From Chloroflexota bacterium (GTDB taxonomy: Bacteria; Chloroflexota; Limnocylindria; QHBO01): a stretch of DNA of 8,507 nucleotides. This document shows, piece by piece, positions 7,094 to 8,507 of this stretch (its first letter is position 1; each line of letters starts with the position of its first letter). The notes under the pieces are model-generated. The model saw only the letters and a list, made by a program, of their open reading frames with translations, had not been told where the DNA came from and did not search any database. The DNA is taken from the NCBI GenBank assembly GCA_005882055.1, contig VBGQ01000098.1, forward strand, positions 1 to 8,507, written 5' to 3'. The position numbers and the translations under genes are program-made.

Positions 7094-7103
7094 CCGGGCT
7101 CGG

Positions 7104-8345
7104 ATGAGCTCTACCCCTTCGCGCGATCCACGCCGCACGGCCGTCATCGTCGACGGCCTCCGCACGCCGTTCGGGCGCTACGGAGGCGCACTGGCCGCTG
7201 TGCGACCCGATGACCTTGCCGCGCACGTGGTGCGGGCGATCGTCGAGCGCAATGGCGTGGACACGGCCGCGATCGACGACGTCATCCTGGGCGCCGCCAA
7301 CCAGGCCGGCGAGGACAACCGAAACGTGGGCCGCATGGCCGCCCTGCTCGCCGGCCTGCCGGTCGAGGTTCCGGGCGCGACCGTCAACCGCCTGTGCGGC
7401 TCCGGCATGAACGCGGTGGTCAACGCAGCGCACGCGATCATTGCGGGTGACGGCGACCTGTTCATCGCGGGTGGCGTGGAGTCCATGACCCGGGCTCCGT
7501 TCGTGGCCGCCAAGCCGTCAGCCGCCTTCCCACGAGGTGAGCAGACCCTGTTCGACACAACGCTGGGCTGGCGATTCACCAACCCGAGGCTGGCGGACGC
7601 GTATTACCCCTATTCGATGGGCGAGACCGCGGAGAACGTGGTTGAGCGGTGCGGCGTGACGAGGGAGGAACAGGACGCGTTTGCGCTGGCGTCGCAGCAG
7701 CGCTGGGCGGCCGCCCAGGAGGCGGGTCGCTTTGCCGACGAGGTCACACCGATGCAGCTGCCGGCAGCCAAGGGCGGCGCAGCTGCGACCGAGCTGGCAG
7801 TGGACGAGCCTCCCCGGCCGGACACAACCCTCGAGAAGCTCGCGGCGCTCAAGCCCGCCTTCAAGCGAGACGCCTCCGGCTCAGTAACGGCAGGTAATTC
7901 ATCGGGGATCAACGATGGGGCAGCCGCCATCCTTGTGACCTCCGAGGTTCGTGCTCGCAACCTTGGCTGGCGGCCGATCGCCCGCATGGTCGCCAGCGCG
8001 GTGGCCGGCGTGGACCCCGCGACGATGGGCCTGGGACCGATTCCGGCCTCGCGCAAGGCGCTCGAGCGCGCGGGACTCTCCGTCGATGAGCTGGACCTGG
8101 TCGAGCTCAACGAGGCGTTCGCCGCGCAGGCCATCCCGTGCATGCGCGAGCTCGGGCTCGACGAGGAGCGCGTGAACGTGAATGGGGGGGCCATCGCCAT
8201 CGGTCACCCGCTGGGAGCCTCCGGCGCACGACTTGTCGCCACCCTCGGGCACGAGATGCGCCGGCGCGGCGCGCGCTACGGGCTGGCGACCATGTGCATC
8301 GGGGTGGGGCAGGGAATCGCCACGGTCTGGGAGTCGGTCGAGTAG
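7104..8345 (+). CDS. paaJ: Thiolase, PaaJ/PcaF-like (3-oxoadipyl-CoA thiolase)
   Basis: Cytosolic thiolase that likely cleaves 3-oxoadipyl-CoA with CoA into succinyl-CoA and acetyl-CoA, the last step of phenylacetate (and beta-ketoadipate) breakdown. It has 413 residues, slightly longer than the usual ~400 because of a short N-terminal extension. Seen: nucleophile Cys98 in VNRLCGSG, Asn336 in NEAFAAQ, His368 in [14 protein letters not shown] and the proton-donor Cys398 in MCIGVGQG, all intact. [23 protein letters not shown] (65-87), FDTTLGWRF (150-158) and the METAEN-like GETAENV (173-179) are features of PcaF/PaaJ rather than of acetoacetyl-CoA thiolases. ATG 7104 is chosen because the frame stays open far upstream but overlaps the DUF2277 gene and shows no thiolase sequence there. 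The stop is one base from the converging DinB-like gene, leaving no room for a terminator. Confidence 0.88.
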   Translation: MSSTPSRDPRRTAVIVDGLRTPFGRYGGALAAVRPDDLAAHVVRAIVERNGVDTAAIDDVILGAANQAGEDNRNVGRMAALLAGLPVEVPGATVNRLCGSGMNAVVNAAHAIIAGDGDLFIAGGVESMTRAPFVAAKPSAAFPRGEQTLFDTTLGWRFTNPRLADAYYPYSMGETAENVVERCGVTREEQDAFALASQQRWAAAQEAGRFADEVTPMQLPAAKGGAAATELAVDEPPRPDTTLEKLAALKPAFKRDASGSVTAGNSSGINDGAAAILVTSEVRARNLGWRPIARMVASAVAGVDPATMGLGPIPASRKALERAGLSVDELDLVELNEAFAAQAIPCMRELGLDEERVNVNGGAIAIGHPLGASGARLVATLGHEMRRRGARYGLATMCIGVGQGIATVWESVE

Positions 8346-8346
8346 C

Positions 8347-8507
8347 TCACGCCTGAGGCGCGGGGATCTCCTCGGTGCGACCGTCCTGGGTCCCAAATTC
8401 CCAGACGTCGACATCGGTCGGCTCGATGCCGATCGTCGTCAGGATGTTGCAGATCTGGCTGCGGTGATCGGTCCCGTGGTGCAGCGCCTGCGCAAGACGA
8501 ATGCCGG
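8347..8507 (-). CDS. DinB family protein, C-terminal part (cut by window edge)
   Basis: The last 52 residues of a minus-strand protein whose 5' part lies beyond the right edge. The chain contains LAQALHHGTDHRSQI, the final helix of the DinB/YfiT-like four-helix-bundle fold. There, HHGTDHR gives two metal-binding histidines spaced as H-x3-H (His10 and His14 of this fragment). It continues with LTTIGIEPTDVDVWEF and ends at TGA (8347-8349). DinB-like proteins are metal-binding, and many act as thiol-dependent transferases (for mycothiol or bacillithiol) or are uncharacterised; the role here is unknown. It converges with paaJ with one base between the stop codons. Confidence 0.75.
   Translation of the reverse strand, partial: GIRLAQALHHGTDHRSQICNILTTIGIEPTDVDVWEFGTQDGRTEEIPAPQA

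Larger units (their letters stand above)
6967..7103 (+). other. Intergenic leader region of paaJ
   Basis: The 137 bases between the DUF2277 stop and the thiolase ATG contain no convincing gene. They hold the alternative hairpins at 7034-7077 and the TAGCAT box at 7088-7093. This is the longest same-strand gap in the window, which suggests paaJ has its own control region. Confidence 0.5.

Noticed and set aside
6633..7103. Upstream extension of the thiolase frame by 157 codons
   Set aside because: It overlaps the HAD and DUF2277 genes and reads as Arg-rich shadow sequence. Thiolase homology starts a few residues after ATG 7104.
8184..8190. Run of seven G bases in the thiolase gene as a frameshift site
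   Set aside because: The frame is intact through the run (Asn-Gly-Gly-Ala before the catalytic His368), so there is no evidence of slippage or a sequencing error.

Overview
The window is very GC-rich, densely coding DNA from a bacterium. GC-rich third codon positions, a mix of Shine-Dalgarno starts and apparently leaderless starts, and the gene types present (DUF2277, a DinB-like protein, a SnoaL-like protein, tandem GNAT domains) fit a high-GC Actinomycetota or Chloroflexota-like soil or metagenome lineage. That placement is an inference; no taxonomic marker gene is present.

Main theme: four enzymes of the lower phenylacetyl-CoA (paa) pathway lie on the + strand. They are a PaaF-like enoyl-CoA hydratase (62-853), a PaaG-like isomerase (4061-4843), a PaaH-like 3-hydroxyacyl-CoA dehydrogenase (4852-6072) and a PaaJ/PcaF-like 3-oxoadipyl-CoA thiolase (7104-8345). 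Together they could isomerise the ring-epoxide CoA ester, hydrate 2,3-dehydroadipyl-CoA, oxidise 3-hydroxyadipyl-CoA and cleave 3-oxoadipyl-CoA to succinyl-CoA and acetyl-CoA. The ring epoxidase (PaaABCE), the ring-opening enzyme (PaaZ) and the phenylacetate-CoA ligase (PaaK) are not in the window. General beta-oxidation of other acyl-CoAs cannot be excluded.

Layout: after paaF comes a tandem-domain GNAT acetyltransferase (862-1833), nearly abutting it. A 151-base convergent gap with three inverted repeats follows, then a minus-strand SnoaL/NTF2-like protein (1985-2371). A 107-base divergent promoter region leads to a 14-helix MFS exporter of the DHA2 type (2479-4050). PaaG, PaaH and a HAD phosphatase (6073-6723) follow with almost no spacing, then a 77-residue DUF2277 protein (6733-6966). 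A 137-base gap with alternative hairpins precedes the thiolase. The right edge holds the C-terminal part of a DinB-like protein on the minus strand (8347-8507, cut by the window edge), whose stop lies one base from the thiolase stop.

Regulation: three genes (MFS, paaG, DUF2277) have a TAGAAT/TAGACT box only 6-7 bases before the ATG and no Shine-Dalgarno sequence. This is the layout expected for a -10 element driving a leaderless mRNA. In two of them the TAG of the box is also the stop codon of the preceding gene. By contrast, the SnoaL-like gene has a conventional promoter and ribosome binding site, and paaH has a clear AGGAG. No gene-free stretch exceeds 300 bases. No tRNA, rRNA, CRISPR array, insertion sequence or origin was seen.
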